Assembly (NCBI GenBank): GCA_003645735.1
Contig: QNBQ01000059.1
Coordinates: forward strand, 1-7,541
Source: Candidatus Poribacteria bacterium
Lineage (GTDB): Bacteria > Poribacteria > WGA-4E > B28-G17
DNA: 7,541 bases
Reading direction: 5' to 3'
The notes under the pieces were generated by a model. That model saw nothing but the letters and a program-made list of their open reading frames with translations, did no database searches and was not told the DNA's origin. The position numbers and the translations under genes are program-made. Positions 6,126-7,541 of this stretch are shown one piece after another (within the stretch, counting starts at the first letter, position 1; each line of letters begins with the position of its first letter).

Positions 6126-6488
6126 TTGAGCGGAAAGATAGATCTCGAAAAGTTCAAGAGGCTCCTCCTGGAGGAGAAGAAGAGGATACTGGAGAAATAC
6201 GAGATGCCGGAGGAGGAGAACGACGAGGGGGCGACCGATATAGTGGACGAAGCGGCCGAATCCAATAAGAGAAGGCTGATCCAAACCCTCAGCTACAGGG
6301 ATTCGGTCGTCCTCAAACAGATAGAGAGCGCCCTTCAGAGGATAGAGGAGGGGACCTACGGCATCTGCCTGAAATGCGGTCAGCTCATACCCGAAAAGAG
6401 GCTTGAGCTGATCCCCTACGCCCTCCTCTGCGTCTCCTGCCAGGAGAAGGAGGAGAAGAAGATCGGAGCCTACAGGAGGAGACTATGA
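6126..6488 (+). CDS. DksA/TraR-type C4 zinc-finger protein
   Basis: This is a 120-residue protein if translation begins at TTG 6126, chosen for its spacing from AGGAGG. An N-terminal helical, highly charged coiled-coil-like part (about 1-75) is followed by a C4 zinc finger: C81 and C84 (CLKC), a 17-residue loop, then C102 and C105 (CVSC). The Cys-X2-Cys-X17-Cys-X2-Cys layout and the YGICLKCGQLIPEKRLE context match the TraR/DksA family. Family members insert a coiled coil into the RNA polymerase secondary channel and adjust transcription, often with ppGpp. Acidic residues at the coiled-coil tip matter in E. coli DksA; the matching tip here was not identified with certainty, so target and activity are inferred from the family only. 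The TGA overlaps the next ATG (ATGA). A regulator of general metabolism inside this operon is plausible. Confidence 0.88.
   Translation: MSGKIDLEKFKRLLLEEKKRILEKYEMPEEENDEGATDIVDEAAESNKRRLIQTLSYRDSVVLKQIESALQRIEEGTYGICLKCGQLIPEKRLELIPYALLCVSCQEKEEKKIGAYRRRL
6474..6479 (+). promoter_or_regulatory. Shine-Dalgarno of the deacetylase-like gene
   Basis: AGGAGG lies 5 nt before the ATG at 6485 and is read in frame as Arg-Arg near the C-terminus of the zinc-finger protein. It supports the ATG inside the ATGA overlap as the start. Confidence 0.8.
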
Positions 6489-7541
6489 GCCGGGTCCTCG
6501 TCGCCTTCTGGTTCGACGTCGAGGATTACATAACCCCTCAAAGCGACGAGGCGCTCAAAGGGATCATCGAGATCTTCGACAGGCTGGACCAGAGGGCCAC
6601 CTTCAAGCTGGTGGGCGAAAAGCTGAGGGCGCTTGAGAGAAGGGGGAGGACGGACATAATCGACATGCTCGAAAGGCACGACATAGGATACCACACCGAC
6701 TACCACAGCGTCCACCCGACCCCGGCCGAATACCTCAAAGGGCTGGGATGGGAGGAGGGAAGGGAGGAGTTCAAGAGGCGGGAGTGCAGGGGATATGAGG
6801 ACATAATCAGGGTCTTCGGTCGAAAGCCCAGCTGCTACGGCCAGCCCGGCTCCTCCTGGGCCCCCCAGGTCTATCCGGCTCTGAGGGATTGGGGGATAAA
6901 GCTCTACATGGATGAATGCCCCCAGATCGGGCTGAACGAGGAGCCTTTCTGGTTCTGCGGCGTGTTGAACGTGTTGAGGATGGGAAAGAACCTGACGAGG
7001 TGCGATTTCAGAAAAGGCGAGGAGGGATTGAGGGAGGCGGTCGAACGGTTCGACTCGATCGCCGACAGGCTCAAATCACAGGGCGGCGGCCTGGTGAGCA
7101 TCTACTATCATCCGTGCGAGTTTTCGACCTATCAGTTCTGGGACGCCGTCAACTTCGCCAGGGGCGCCAACCCCTCCCCCGATAAGTGGAAAACCCCTGA
7201 GGTCAAACCACCTGAGGAGATGAGACGCGGCCTGGACATACTCAGAGGCTATGTCGAGCACATATGTTCGAGACCGGATGTGAAGCTCGTGACCGCCTCG
7301 GAGATAGTCGAGCTTTACCCGGATGAGGCCGCCGGCGCTAAACTATCGATCGAGGAGCTGAAAAGGGCCTGCTCCGCGATCGCCGAGGAGATAAGCTACG
7401 TCGATTTGGGGGAGATCATCCTTTCACCGGCGGAGCTTTTCCTGACGGTCTGCCGCGCGTTGGAGGCCTACGGCCAGCTCGGGAGGCTCCCCCGGGAGGT
7501 CGAGGTCGGGAGGGTCGACGGCCCCGAGTCCAGGTCGGAAG
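6485..7541 (+). CDS. Polysaccharide deacetylase-like (NodB-fold) protein, 3' end missing
   Basis: The frame from ATG 6485 stays open to the end of the window (352 codons seen). The N-terminus VAFWFDVEDY (6-15) matches NodB motif 1, with D11 and D14 as candidate base and metal ligand. RATFKLVGEKL (38-48) matches the strand that follows. HTDYH (70-74) is the HxxxH metal-binding motif 2. YYHP (207-210) resembles the late catalytic-His motif. CYGQPGSSWAP (117-127) occupies the place of the substrate-binding RxPxG-type motif, but its Arg is not obvious. Family enzymes remove N- or O-acetyl groups from glycans in a metal-dependent way; the substrate is unknown. No signal peptide is visible, so the protein may be cytoplasmic. 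Beyond residue 285 a helical region with ILSPAELFLTVCRALEAYGQ (311-330), then GRLP (333-336), looks like a separate C-terminal domain. Confidence 0.8.
   Translation, partial: MSRVLVAFWFDVEDYITPQSDEALKGIIEIFDRLDQRATFKLVGEKLRALERRGRTDIIDMLERHDIGYHTDYHSVHPTPAEYLKGLGWEEGREEFKRRECRGYEDIIRVFGRKPSCYGQPGSSWAPQVYPALRDWGIKLYMDECPQIGLNEEPFWFCGVLNVLRMGKNLTRCDFRKGEEGLREAVERFDSIADRLKSQGGGLVSIYYHPCEFSTYQFWDAVNFARGANPSPDKWKTPEVKPPEEMRRGLDILRGYVEHICSRPDVKLVTASEIVELYPDEAAGAKLSIEELKRACSAIAEEISYVDLGEIILSPAELFLTVCRALEAYGQLGRLPREVEVGRVDGPESRSE

Overview
The window looks like GC-rich DNA from an uncultivated bacterium. AGG/AGA dominate the Arg codons, ATA is common for Ile, and strong AGGAGG ribosome-binding sites are frequent. 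Codon choice of this kind is often seen in thermophiles. The mix of an exported heparinase II/III-type lyase and several propeller glycosidase-like proteins recalls polysaccharide-degrading lineages such as Poribacteria or relatives. That placement is a guess from style of gene content, not a demonstrated assignment. The DNA is almost completely coding; the only real intergenic region is about 130 bases (4663-4795).

Left part (1-2083, + strand): two consecutive beta-propeller proteins. The first is cut off by the window edge and resembles GH43/GH32-type or Asp-box glycosidases. The second is a complete sialidase/BNR-repeat family protein. They are 28 bp apart and probably share an operon that begins upstream of the window. 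Their convergent neighbour ends in the same CTAG tetranucleotide.

Middle part (2080-4662, - strand): a two-gene operon. A half-size EamA/DMT membrane protein is followed 6 bp later by a secreted or periplasmic heparinase II/III-like polysaccharide lyase.

Right part (4796-7541, + strand): a tightly packed operon of four genes. It encodes a SpeD-family pyruvoyl decarboxylase, a SpeB-family agmatinase, a DksA/TraR C4 zinc-finger protein, and a polysaccharide-deacetylase-like (NodB-fold) protein that runs off the window. Two junctions are ATGA overlaps and one has the stop codon inside the Shine-Dalgarno. The first two genes fit polyamine synthesis: agmatine to putrescine, with either decarboxylated AdoMet or agmatine itself supplied by the SpeD homologue.

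The two operons on either side of the gap diverge from a back-to-back promoter pair. Both promoters have TGATATAAT extended -10 boxes, and their -35 boxes lie only 3 bp apart and form a perfect dyad (GTCAA-cac-TTGAC). This is the most striking regulatory structure in the window. I see no RNA genes, mobile elements, CRISPR arrays or clear intrinsic terminators, and no evidence of a wholly new multi-gene system.
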